From Paenibacillus polymyxa (lineage in GTDB: Bacteria > Bacillota > Bacilli > Paenibacillales > Paenibacillaceae), in assembly GCF_018614975.1 (NCBI RefSeq), contig NZ_JAGGNR010000014.1, positions 372,001 to 436,000 on the forward strand: a stretch of 64,000 nt of DNA, given 5' to 3'. A program made the position numbers and the translations under genes. Under the pieces are notes generated by a model, which saw only the letters and a program-made list of their open reading frames with translations, did not search any database and had not been told where the DNA came from. Position 1 is the first letter of the stretch. Each line of letters starts with the position of its first letter. This document shows positions 53,275-61,650 of the stretch, piece after piece.

Positions 53275-54162
53275 TTACAACTCAACGTCAAGTTCTCGCA
53301 CAAAAACAGCCGTCCCCTTCATTCTGACATCCATATCCTCACCATCCCGAATCACACTCACTTGAACCTTTCCATCTCTTCCAATCTCATGCCCTTGCTC
53401 TACCACAAACTGTACCTCATCGATCTCCGGTTTCACATAGGTTAAATAATAAGCACCCATCACCCCGGAGGCTGTTCCAGTCACTGGATCTTCCGTAGTA
53501 CCAGAGTAAGGTGAAGAGAAATGTCTGGCATGCATCATCGCATCAGAATCACGGGTTTCGAAACAAAAGGGGTGTAGGGAAGCTTTGGGATTCTCAATTA
53601 AAATTCCTGGGAACAAGGAAGAATCCGGTTTCATTTTAATAAAAGAGTTCAATTCACGTATCGGGATTAATAACGTCCAGGTTCCCGTACTTCCATAAAC
53701 GATTGGCGTAGAAAGGTCAACATCATCCAGAGTTAAGTTTATTGTACTTAGCAGCTTCGCGATATCCCCCTGGAACGGTATAAACTGTGGCTGATCCTGT
53801 TTCATTTCCATGTAAATGGTGTCGGCATTGGGCTCAAATCGTATGGGTAATATACCTACCTTGGTTTCAATCGTGATTAACTCTTTGTCACTCAACATCC
53901 CACGCGTTTTCAAACCATACTGTGATGCCATTGTGGCATGACCACACAGATTAATCTCATGACCCGGTGTAAAATAACGTAATCGGACGTCAGCTACTTC
54001 AGAGTTCAACACAAATACCGTTTCATTAAAACCGACCTTATAAGCGATCTGCTGCATCTCCGTCTCACTGAAATGATCCGCATCAAAAACCACTCCTGCC
54101 GGGTTACCTTGACCGGGAACTGTAGAAAAAGCATCATAATGATAGACCGTAATATTACTCAT
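53275..54162 (-). CDS. PhzF-family isomerase-like protein
   Basis: 295 residues with both PhzF halves: N-terminal VYHYDAFSTVPGQGNPAGVV, the catalytic-site glutamate in GFNETVFVL, RYFTPGHEINLCGHATMAS, and the second half GTTEDPVTGTASGVMGAYYL. Family members isomerise or rearrange small metabolites; the substrate of this one is unknown. Its ATG overlaps the stop of the broken S51 gene. Confidence 0.92.
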   Translation of the reverse strand: MSNITVYHYDAFSTVPGQGNPAGVVFDADHFSETEMQQIAYKVGFNETVFVLNSEVADVRLRYFTPGHEINLCGHATMASQYGLKTRGMLSDKELITIETKVGILPIRFEPNADTIYMEMKQDQPQFIPFQGDIAKLLSTINLTLDDVDLSTPIVYGSTGTWTLLIPIRELNSFIKMKPDSSLFPGILIENPKASLHPFCFETRDSDAMMHARHFSSPYSGTTEDPVTGTASGVMGAYYLTYVKPEIDEVQFVVEQGHEIGRDGKVQVSVIRDGEDMDVRMKGTAVFVRELDVEL

Positions 54163-54819
54163 GAAACAGACCCACTCTCTCTGTAATCTATGAGACGCAC
54201 ATTTCCATATAACTCTACGCTCTCACCATCAATTACAACACCGCCACCATCTTGGCATGCATAGACCGCCGTACGGTTAACGCGCGTATACTCTCTTAAT
54301 GAATTCAGGGTATCTTCCGAACCATCCCAATGCGGTGCAAATTCTAAATCAACGAGCCCCAGTGCTTTCATATCTTTCAGATCTACATTGTTTTCATCTG
54401 CATCTTCCCCATACCCAGCTATATCTATCGTAGGTGTAGTCAGAATACTGCCTGCGCTGACCCCGATGAGAATGCCGCCACTCTTCACATAGGAACGCAG
54501 CAAATCAAGCACATTTCTCTTCTGGAATAAACTTAGAAAATAAAACGTATTTCCTCCGGATAGATGAATCGCATCACATTCGAAAATAGAGCCAAATATG
54601 CTCTCCTCATACTCCAGATCAAGATCGTAATATTGAATGTTATCTATTCCCATTTGATTATAGTAACGTCTAGTGTGTTCAAAATATTTCCGCTCCGGAT
54701 CGGAGCACGAAGGAATATCCGATGGAAGGCTGTTCACTGTTAAATAAGCTTAGTATTCTCTGATCCAATTTATGGTTAGATTTGAATACCAAATCACTTA
54801 GCAGAACCAATGTAGTCAT
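54159..54819 (-). pseudogene. Frameshifted S51-type (cyanophycinase/dipeptidase E-like) peptidase gene
   Basis: The start ATG (54819) behind GGGAGGAAATAAG reads MTTLVLLSDLVFKSNHKLDQ then QPSIGY; the rest of the family sequence, IPSCSDPERKYFEHTRRYYN to the end, continues in another frame. The sequence GGATATTCC lacks two bases compared with the expected GGATATATTCC. The nucleophile region GVSAGSILTTPTIDIAG is intact. A GTG near the break could start a truncated protein lacking the first 37 residues, but has no ribosome site. Confidence 0.8.
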
Positions 54820-54839
54820 CTTATTTCCTCCCGTACCTA

Positions 54840-55361
54840 TTAGACTGACTTAAACTCTCTATCCAAGATCGAGAAAAAATACTGGTCTGTCCACTGATTG
54901 TTCCACCATAGTTCTTCCTGGAAAACGGCCTCCCGTGTCATTCCCACATGCTGCATCAGTGCTGCTGAGCGAACGTTTTGTGAATTGCACATGCCAACGA
55001 CCTTATGAGCTTGTAACTCTTGAAACGCAAATTGTAGCAAAAGACGGGTAGCTTCACTCCCATATCCATTTCCTGCACATTCCGAAAGTACTGCGAATCC
55101 AAGTTCCCAGCTTTTTCGGTAATCCACATAACTCCACATCTGAACAATACCAATGGGTGTATCCTCCGGATCATCCATGCGCCGTATAACGAAATCGTAG
55201 GCATACGGTTTCTCATCTGCGACAGCAAAATGGCTGCGATATTTCTCACGGACCTTTTCCTCATCCGTTTCAACAGTTTCCTCAAAGCTCCATATGTTTG
55301 TGTCACATTCAAGTTGACCTATGAAGTCGAGGTCCTGCTCTGTGACTGTTGTTATTTTGAT
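54840..55361 (-). CDS. RimJ/RimL-type GNAT acetyltransferase with apparent ATC start
   Basis: The conserved frame runs from ITTVTEQDLDFIGQLECDTN to the stop with no ATG before residue 62. The site TAGGAGAGAAG stands exactly before the codon ATC (55361-55359), where an ATG would be expected (IKITTVTEQDLDF). From there the length is 173 residues, normal for the family. Motifs: ELGFAVLSECAGNGYGSEAT and NSQNVRSAALMQHVGM. So either ATC is used as a rare start or an ATG mutated and the gene is silenced. Confidence 0.75.
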   Translation of the reverse strand: MKITTVTEQDLDFIGQLECDTNIWSFEETVETDEEKVREKYRSHFAVADEKPYAYDFVIRRMDDPEDTPIGIVQMWSYVDYRKSWELGFAVLSECAGNGYGSEATRLLLQFAFQELQAHKVVGMCNSQNVRSAALMQHVGMTREAVFQEELWWNNQWTDQYFFSILDREFKSV

Positions 55362-55423
55362 CTTCTCTCCTACGAATTCGATGTAGATTCATCTCCTTTG
55401 AATTATGCCATTTATCCCATAGA

Positions 55424-55798
55424 CTACTGCATTTGCCCATTAATATATCTTCTGTGACTTGCAGATGCTTCCTGAACCCACAGATCCAATTCGACTCTAC
55501 TAACAAAAAATTGATCCTGAACCTTAATGAACGGGAACATTCTCCCATCAAAGAAACCTGACACCGTAAAACTCCCTTGCTCAGCCTTAATAATACTCAT
55601 CACCTGTTCTTCAGTCATACTCAGATAACTGGCAGTTTCTTGCATCGTCAATAATACTTTATCGTTTGGTACTACTTGTTCTTCTGCCTGAGTGAGTTCA
55701 CTATTTCTCTCATGAGTCGTTAAAATTGTGCAGCCAATAATAATCGAGATACCCAAAATGAAACTGGCTAAAAGTATAGAGAACGGAACAGATTTCAT
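55424..55798 (-). CDS. Membrane-anchored protein with excisionase-like helix-turn-helix
   Basis: About 124 residues from ATG 55798 (an in-frame GTG 6 codons upstream is also possible). A membrane helix (SILLASFILGISIIIGCTIL) is followed by a linker and a domain LLTMQETASYLSMTEEQVMS that looks like a MerR/excisionase-type winged helix (binding-domain part FVSRVELDLWVQEAS). A DNA-binding-like fold facing outward is odd; it may instead bind another protein. It overlaps the deaminase gene by 4 bp. Confidence 0.6.
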   Translation of the reverse strand: MKSVPFSILLASFILGISIIIGCTILTTHERNSELTQAEEQVVPNDKVLLTMQETASYLSMTEEQVMSIIKAEQGSFTVSGFFDGRMFPFIKVQDQFFVSRVELDLWVQEASASHRRYINGQMQ

Positions 55799-56307
55799 TG
55801 CTTTTCCATCTCCCACTCTGTATTAAGCACCCCTCTACCAATATTCCATTTGGCGAGCAACGCTCTTTGTCTATTTTCCAAATCAAGATAAGGAGCCGCT
55901 ACACAGGATAACGTGTCAAACATATGGATAAAATGCGGCCCTTCTTTGAAACGCCGAAGCCCTCCATACTCTTCATCATCTGCTGCCCATACAATCTTTT
56001 TAATACCCGACATTAGTATGGTACAGGAACACATAGGACAAGGTTCACAGGTAGTATAGAGTGTCAGATCGTTCTTCGTGTATCTCTTCTTCTCTACATC
56101 CAGCAAATGTTGTCCTGCCCGACGAATGGCATCCACTTCAGCATGTGCGGTGGGATCGCACGCAGAGTAGACCCGGTTCCTGCCTTTACTCACGACATTC
56201 CCATCTACATCAACGATTATCGCACCAATCGGATACGTTCCTTCAATCAGTGATTGCTCTGCTTCTTCCATAGCCAAAGTTAAATATTCATAATCCGATA
56301 ACTTCAT
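55795..56307 (-). CDS. CMP/dCMP- or tRNA-deaminase family nucleoside deaminase
   Basis: 170 residues, ATG behind AGGGGGATTTTCA. Zinc motif HAEVDAIRRA and CEPCPMCSCTILMSG (PCxxC). It lacks the extended N-terminus of TadA-type essential enzymes. Relatives are guanine deaminases and broad nucleoside deaminases. Confidence 0.9.
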   Translation of the reverse strand: MKLSDYEYLTLAMEEAEQSLIEGTYPIGAIIVDVDGNVVSKGRNRVYSACDPTAHAEVDAIRRAGQHLLDVEKKRYTKNDLTLYTTCEPCPMCSCTILMSGIKKIVWAADDEEYGGLRRFKEGPHFIHMFDTLSCVAAPYLDLENRQRALLAKWNIGRGVLNTEWEMEKQ

Positions 56308-56401
56308 TGAAAATCCCCCTTAGTACAGTTATAGACCACTTACAAAACAGACGCCTTGTGTAATGTGTAGTAGAAGAGATTGATGGGATCTCTTTAGATC
56401 G

Positions 56402-56968
56402 TTAAAAGTTCCTGATCGTGTACTGCCCTGCTTCACCAAGAAAATCACTTTTGGTTATCCCTTTTTCTCCGAGTAACATCCTGTAGTTCGATATCGTACC
56501 ATCATGTGAAATGATAAACGTATTGCCGCTCTGTTGCCTGCACCATTCAAGAAGCTGTTCAGCTAATATCTTGAATCGACATGCATCCATCTGATTAATA
56601 CTTTCTTCCCAACAATCCAGCCCCAGCTCAACCATTCTTATGCCAGGATACTTATGGCTGAGCTCTTCCTTGGAATAGATCTGATCACAGACGAAAGGAA
56701 CAGACTCTGGATTCTGAGGAAACATTCTTGGGCCAACCAGTGGGCTGAACGTAAGATTGGTGTTTGGGACTAAGAGGAGTGCCGTTTCAATCGTACGTTT
56801 GGTTGGACTAACCAAAATGACATCTTCAGGCGCAACAACCACTTGTTTACGCAATGCTATAACCTGACTTTTCCCCAATTCAGTGAGGCCCGGATGCAGA
56901 CAAATTAATTGGTTTGGATAATCCATCAAGTGTTCGCCATGACCATGACGAATAAATGTAATGTCCAT
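56402..56968 (-). CDS. Histidine-phosphatase (phosphoglycerate-mutase-like) protein
   Basis: 188 residues with the RHG motif FIRHGHGEHLMDYP, the conserved arginine region SPTKRTIETALLLV and the second histidine near FIISHDGTIS. Start either the ATG ending 56968 or a GTG two codons earlier. Substrate unknown. Confidence 0.87.
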   Translation of the reverse strand: MDITFIRHGHGEHLMDYPNQLICLHPGLTELGKSQVIALRKQVVVAPEDVILVSPTKRTIETALLLVPNTNLTFSPLVGPRMFPQNPESVPFVCDQIYSKEELSHKYPGIRMVELGLDCWEESINQMDACRFKILAEQLLEWCRQQSGNTFIISHDGTISNYRMLLGEKGITKSDFLGEAGQYTIRNF

Positions 56969-56982
56969 AGGCACCTATTCCT

Positions 56983-57474
56983 CTATTTCTGAATGAAGTG
57001 TTTGATGCCTTTTGCATCAAGAAGGTTACTCAGTTCCTTTTTCAAAAACACAGGATATACTTCCATCTGCTCCAGTTCGTCCAAGGAAAACCATCGGAAA
57101 ATTAACTTACCGTTATCTTCTAAACCTTTGAATTCAGTTTCACTATATAGCTTATGGGCTTCCGGCAATGTGATGAGATAATAAAAGCCAACTTCATGAT
57201 ACTTCAGGCCATCATATTCAAAGAAATCTTCACTAACATATGCGAGCCTTTGCGCTTCTACATGAACACCCAGCTCCTCCATCATCTCTCGCACAATAGC
57301 CGCTTCTGTTGTCTCGTTTAATTTCACCCGACCTCCGGGCAGATTCCAGAAATCATCCTGTTCAGTCGTATGCAAAAGAACTCTTCCCGCATCCATCACA
57401 ATACCTGCCACACGGAAGTTGAATTTGTTGTTATTTTGTTCATACGATATATTATTGTTATCTGCAGTGGTCAT
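56983..57474 (-). CDS. NUDIX hydrolase
   Basis: 163 residues with NUDIX box LPGGRVKLNETTEAAIVREM followed by MEELGVH, the canonical spacing. The ATG overlaps the stop of the small membrane protein gene. The first 15 residues are Asn-rich (NNNISYEQNNNKFN). Substrate unknown. Confidence 0.9.
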   Translation of the reverse strand: MTTADNNNISYEQNNNKFNFRVAGIVMDAGRVLLHTTEQDDFWNLPGGRVKLNETTEAAIVREMMEELGVHVEAQRLAYVSEDFFEYDGLKYHEVGFYYLITLPEAHKLYSETEFKGLEDNGKLIFRWFSLDELEQMEVYPVFLKKELSNLLDAKGIKHFIQK

Positions 57475-57656
57475 CTCGCTGACCTTCCATCAGCAAATCC
57501 GTCCATGAATCCCAGGATGAATGAGGGAATGATGAGTACGAACAATAAAATTAAACTGGCAATGCCCCATCTAAGAATTACTTTCCGTTTGCTTCGAACA
57601 ACTATAATAATTAAGATTGCGGTTGTTGCAATTAAGGCTACTCCATAAAATGTCAT
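57471..57656 (-). CDS. Small two-helix membrane protein
   Basis: 61 residues from ATG 57656 (GGAGG 8 nt in front; the frame is open 11 codons further). Two membrane helices flank the basic loop VRSKRKVILRWG; the end GFMDGFADGRSAR is polar. Coupled to the NUDIX gene. No family recognised. Confidence 0.65.
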   Translation of the reverse strand: MTFYGVALIATTAILIIIVVRSKRKVILRWGIASLILLFVLIIPSFILGFMDGFADGRSAR

Positions 57657-57694
57657 AAAACTGACCTCCGGTATGTATTCGTATTTCATTAAGG

Positions 57695-58536
57695 TTACTG
57701 CAGAATCTTTTCTAGCTTGTGCCTACAAGCCTCGCGGTCATAATCCGAATTATCCAGCCATACCTTATCCAATTGAAGTAACCCATAGATTTCGGACTCC
57801 AGCTTCTTTCTTTCCTGCAAAACCCGTACCGTACCCTTAACACCCTGATAACCCTTTGCTTGCCCCAAACCCTGATTCGTATAGTAGTCAATAAAACTTT
57901 CAGACCATCTTTTGGTCTTTCACTAACCGCCTTATCAAAGGTATAGGATATATCTTTCTGGTCGATATAGATGAGAAGCGGATTCAAAGCATGAATGATA
58001 CGCCCCAGTTCCAATACATACTGCACGTTCTGCTCTTTGGATTGATTGCATTTTACAAGACCCATGGTTAGTGGATTCTGGATAAAACAACACTCAAATA
58101 TCGTGATGCAGTCATCATTCGTGCTTAACACGTTTTGGGTAGAATCTTGCCACTTCTCGGTGATCAGTTTAACATTTTGCTCAAAAGGAATTTCGTAAAT
58201 ATCTCGGCTGAAAATATCCTTTACAATGTGATCAGGAAGCTCTATTCCCCATTGTTCTTTCATCTTACGATAAGGAATTAGGAAACCTTGATCATGGGCC
58301 GTCGCATTGCTTTCCAGAACCTCTATGTATTTTTCATGTGTTTTCAATAAAGCCTCGAAGTCTCCTGCATAATAAAAAGATACGCCCTCGTAATCAGCAA
58401 GGTGCTCCAGATTTCCTTCCTGAAATAGTTGTACCTTCTTGCCTTGTTCTATCAAAATTTCGGATACCATTTTGGCAACCGTTGACTTGCCTGAACCCGG
58501 TAATCCTTCAATCAGTATTAATTTCCTTGTCATCAT
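57695..58536 (-). pseudogene. P-loop nucleoside/thymidylate-kinase-like gene with a frameshift
   Basis: N-terminus MTRKLILIEGLPGSGKSTVA has a perfect Walker A. From about position 57908 the frame changes: the reading through SERPKDGLKVLL gives an unlikely basic tail, whereas the next frame continues the family sequence as RWSESFIDYYTNQGLGQAKG to DREACRHKLEKILQ and stops at 57695. One A is missing in the run CCAAAAGA. Either the product has a wrong tail of about 60 residues or a sequencing error hides an intact gene. Confidence 0.8.
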
Positions 58537-58584
58537 TACATCACCCTTTATTTTGTATGAGGATATGGATCTTCCACGATGTTA

Positions 58585-59094
58585 TTAATCAATATCTGCA
58601 ATAACCCATTGCGCAGACTCGCCATCTTCTTTCTTTTTCCAAAACACCATCGTATTGCTATACTCTTCGTCATTCTCATTTAACTCGTTAACCATCACCA
58701 CTGCCTGATAGAGCTTCCTTTGCTCCTGTATCGTTATGTCGCTCATGGAAGTAACCTTGAGAACTTTGTATCTTCCCATGCCTAATATAGGAGATTCAGG
58801 ATCAATCAGACTCATATATGCTGGTTCATCCTTTTCGTATAAATAACGCATGCGGGCATTCATAAGTTTAACGATTTCCAATTGGTCCCCGGTATAGCTT
58901 GTTTCATCGAGATACACTGGTGGGATATCTTCCTTCTGTTGGGATGTCAATATTTCTTCATTCTGTTGTGTCTCTTTTTCTGTGACATTTAAGGGTGAGG
59001 AGTCTATTGATTGCTGTGCATCGTCAGTGTTTCCCTTGTTCTGACAGGCAACCAGAAGTAGAAACAATAATGAAACTAGGGTTAACTTTTTCAT
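58585..59094 (-). CDS. Small lipoprotein, unknown function
   Basis: 169 residues, ATG behind GGAGGACGGATT. Lipobox LLVAC (Cys17), then a Gln/Glu/Asp-rich spacer and a domain VKLMNARMRYLYEKDEPAYM to VFWKKKEDGESAQWVIADID, an NTF2-like or cystatin-like alpha+beta pattern. No family named. Confidence 0.75.
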   Translation of the reverse strand: MKKLTLVSLLFLLLVACQNKGNTDDAQQSIDSSPLNVTEKETQQNEEILTSQQKEDIPPVYLDETSYTGDQLEIVKLMNARMRYLYEKDEPAYMSLIDPESPILGMGRYKVLKVTSMSDITIQEQRKLYQAVVMVNELNENDEEYSNTMVFWKKKEDGESAQWVIADID

Positions 59095-59334
59095 AATCCG
59101 TCCTCCAATCAGCAATTGTCTACATAAGAAGACTTCCTATGTATGTAAAATTTTCTCTCAAGGTACATCATAACCCATAATGTGGAATTTGCGAATAAAC
59201 GAAGTAAACCATCTCTGTTTCGCTCGCATTGCACGCAAAAAACACGCTTCTCTGCACAAGTTACCTCATGCAAAGAGCGCGAATATCAGCAGAAATTTCG
59301 TCCAACTTTTAATAACTACACACCATCAATCTAC
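59095..59334. other. Gene-free stretch
   Basis: 240 bp without a convincing reading frame, terminator or palindrome. A plus-strand open frame here is judged spurious. Confidence 0.5.
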
Positions 59335-59691
59335 CTATCGATTCCATAGCATATTCATTATGCCGACCGCTTCAATCTGGATCTCTTTTCCTTCATGATC
59401 CGAGAAAAGATAACTATATATTGAAAATATCCCCATATGGCGTATGTGTCCACCTTTGTAGTGAAGCCTCTTTTCGTCACCGTCGATTGTCTGCGTAAAC
59501 GTACTGCCTTCATTCACATTATACGAAGAATGGATGCCATGTTCACTTGAGAGCCAGGCAACAAAATCCTCTTCGTTTGGATTGGTCATGACTAGAATAA
59601 CGAGCAGAACAACAAATACAACAATGCCCGTTCTTAGTCCTGCGCTCCTCTTGCTACTATGCTGCGTGTATTCAGGCTTCAACGTATTCAC
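59335..59691 (-). CDS. DUF4359-like membrane-anchored protein
   Basis: 118 residues with one N-terminal membrane helix (TGIVVFVVLLVILVMTNPNE) directly followed by the NPNEEDFVAWLSSEHG motif typical of DUF4359 proteins. The C-terminal part (HIRHMGIFSIYSYLFSDHEG) is also alike. Function unknown. Start ATG is at 59691; site in front is modest. Confidence 0.6.
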   Translation of the reverse strand: MNTLKPEYTQHSSKRSAGLRTGIVVFVVLLVILVMTNPNEEDFVAWLSSEHGIHSSYNVNEGSTFTQTIDGDEKRLHYKGGHIRHMGIFSIYSYLFSDHEGKEIQIEAVGIMNMLWNR

Positions 59692-59887
59692 CCCGTTTCT
59701 TGCAACTTAAACCATAAGTGTTCCATTTGGTAAAATTATGCTTCCAATACGTGATGAGCACTTCAGTATGATCTTGGTATCTTCAAAAACAAATGGATAA
59801 CTCACTAAAAATGAACACTCTACAAAACTACAGACTGCTCATTGAGTCTTCAACTAACGTTTCCCGTTAATTAAGAAGAGTCAAACT

Positions 59888-60397
59888 TTATGGTTCTGTA
59901 TTTTCAGTACCTTTAGAAAAAAGAAAAGTTAACTCTAAATCATTATCCCCTCTAATTTCATCTATAGTTTTTGAAATCATATGGGAGTACCTCTGATATA
60001 ACCAGTCTGTGGTAAACTGATCTTGACCTGAAATAATGAGGGTGTTGTCAATTTGAATTGCTTTAGTATCTGTAAACCACCTATCAAAGCTTGGCTGAGA
60101 GATTTGGTCTTTTATTTTTTCTAGAACTGATTTCCAAATGTCTTCCTTGTTATTAACTATATTCGTTCTACTTGTATGAGCATCATTCTCTTCTTGAGTT
60201 AGGAAATAATCTACTGTAGTGTTAAATATCTTGGCTAATTGAACTAATATATCAATATCAGGTAAACATTCACCTCTCTCCCACTTTGAAACAGCCTGAT
60301 GACTAACTTTTAAAATCTCACCAAGTTGTGTTTGCGTCATGGATAACTCTTTACGGTTTCTTGCTATGATCTCCCCGACCCGCTTAATATTTATCAT
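59888..60397 (-). CDS. XRE-family HTH protein fused to a DnaA domain-I-like segment
   Basis: 169 residues, ATG behind AAGGAGGTGAAACA. Residues about 8-65 form an XRE helix-turn-helix (MTQTQLGEILKVSHQAVSKW). Residues about 86-165 match the DnaA N-terminal domain and the start of the following region: IWKSVLEKIKDQISQPSFDR, W..TKA, LIISGQDQFTTDWLYQRYSH, ISKTIDEIRGD. In DnaA this domain self-associates and binds helicase loader and regulators; no AAA+ or DNA-binding domain IV is present here. Likely a regulator that borrows the DnaA interaction surface (inference). Confidence 0.85.
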   Translation of the reverse strand: MINIKRVGEIIARNRKELSMTQTQLGEILKVSHQAVSKWERGECLPDIDILVQLAKIFNTTVDYFLTQEENDAHTSRTNIVNNKEDIWKSVLEKIKDQISQPSFDRWFTDTKAIQIDNTLIISGQDQFTTDWLYQRYSHMISKTIDEIRGDNDLELTFLFSKGTENTEP

Positions 60398-60488
60398 TGT
60401 TTCACCTCCTTCAATGAATAGTAGTTCAGGAACTTATTTATGTATATCAAATTGTGGTTGAAAGTACTCTTCAAATTGCAACTCATAG

Positions 60489-60524
60489 TTTCATTAAACT
60501 AACCTGGCAGTTAGTTTAATGAAA
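60489..60524. repeat. Perfect 15-bp inverted repeat, 6-nt loop
   Basis: TTTCATTAAACTAAC-CTGGCA-GTTAGTTTAATGAAA, 92 bp before the XRE-DnaA-N gene. AT-rich without a T tract, so more likely an operator for a dimeric regulator than a terminator. The terminator-like hairpin next to it (60522-60552) is separate. Confidence 0.7.
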
Positions 60525-60552
60525 AAGACAGCCGATTACTTGCAGGCTGTCT
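60522..60552 (-). terminator. Rho-independent terminator
   Basis: On the minus strand AGACAGCC-TGCAAGTAATC-GGCTGTCT followed by TTTTTC; it ends the transcript of the broken gene at 60688-61070. Confidence 0.8.
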
Positions 60553-60687
60553 AAATTTAATTAACATAAGTCGTCCTAATGAGGACTCACGACCAACTTA
60601 TGCTTCCAAATACATCGAAAACACCAAAATTTTAAAATTCTCTGACATACATATGGGGAAATATCTGAATCCTTTATGGGTTAAGTC

Positions 60688-61070
60688 TCAATTGAACAGA
60701 ATCTCTACGTTCTTCGCCAAAACCCAACTACTCAATCCATACGAGGATGAGATCACCATGTACTTGTATTTCTCATCGATCAGCCTGGTGTGCAATTCGT
60801 CATAGGAATCATAACTGACAGGCCAACCCTGACCCTTTCCCGACTCTAACAACTCTCGATTATAAGGGATAAAATGCGCTATATCCCACTCATCCACTCC
60901 AAAATAATGCTGCCATGTAGCGGTGTATCAAACGCATGGGCCATTACGCCAGAGAATAAGACATCCATATTTTTGGGCACAGTATGACTTGAACGAGTAC
61001 GCATCCTGATCCTTCTGTTTTCTAAATCAACTTCGTAACTTAATATGATGTTGTCATGCAAACTTGGCAT
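60688..61070 (-). pseudogene. Frameshifted small gene of unknown function
   Basis: ATG 61070 behind AAAGGAGGCGAACT reads MPSLHDNIILSYEVDLENRR to HGSIIL and then leaves frame; one more T in the TTTT run would continue as FGVDEWDIAHFIPYNRELLE to WVLAKNVEILFN. The combined 127-residue product is a small acidic-to-neutral protein of a type seen near toxin-immunity genes, but I cannot name it. Confidence 0.65.
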
Positions 61071-61224
61071 AGTTCGCCTCCTTTCAATAGGTTTGTTAGC
61101 TCGTATATTCTCAAACACCGTAATATCGTTTATAGTTCTAGACCCATTCCACTTTGGAGAAATTAACAAAGTCATACGGCTCTAGATCCAACCCGTACAA
61201 CTGCAACAGTTCTTCCTCGTTCAT
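61071..61224 (-). other. Short open frame with a good ribosome site, possibly a decayed gene
   Basis: ATG 61224 behind GGTAAGGGGAAC reads MNEEELLQLYGLDLEPYDFV and ends after 28 codons. A second frame (MTLLISPKWNGSRTINDI) runs on into the next gene. Together they suggest a frameshifted 50-residue gene, or a leader; the evidence is weak. Confidence 0.35.
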
Positions 61225-61239
61225 ATTTGTTCCCCTTAC

Positions 61240-61650
61240 CTACTTCAGAATGTTGTTTAACTCTTCCGCTTTTTTCCTGCTATCTATTCTAGCATAAAAA
61301 TAAAAAGCGATGACGTGCAGCACGATAGATAATAACCACATGCCGGGGAACCAGGGAGCGATGAACTGGAACATATCTACCGAGAACAACCATACCATCG
61401 CCATACCTCCCGCAATATTGAGTGTGGAAGAAATAACGATATTCCATACCGGTTTTAACGTAAAATAGTTCCATAGTAGGTTATACATCATTCCAAACAC
61501 TACAGCGGCAATGAAAGCAATACCCGCTATGTTCCATAAATAGGACATCTGAATGGGCAGATCATCAAAGAATATTGTTGCCAAGAGCGTGACCCATAGC
61601 GTCATTATGGTGAATACTTGAAAAAAAGAATGTCTAAGTTGAGTTATCAT
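61240..61650 (-). CDS. DUF3021-like membrane protein paired with LytTR
   Basis: 136 residues with four membrane helices (FFQVFTIMTLWVTLLATIFF; IAFIAAVVFGMMYNLLWNYF; SSTLNIAGGMAMVWLFSVDM; WLLSIVLHVIAFYFYARIDS). Its ATG overlaps the LytTR stop (ATGA). DUF3021 membrane proteins commonly accompany LytTR regulators and may act as their membrane partners or antagonists. Confidence 0.82.
   Translation of the reverse strand: MITQLRHSFFQVFTIMTLWVTLLATIFFDDLPIQMSYLWNIAGIAFIAAVVFGMMYNLLWNYFTLKPVWNIVISSTLNIAGGMAMVWLFSVDMFQFIAPWFPGMWLLSIVLHVIAFYFYARIDSRKKAEELNNILK

Noticed and set aside
59180..59398. Plus-strand 72-codon frame
   Set aside because: No ribosome site, composition unlike coding; overlaps the end of the DUF4359-like gene.
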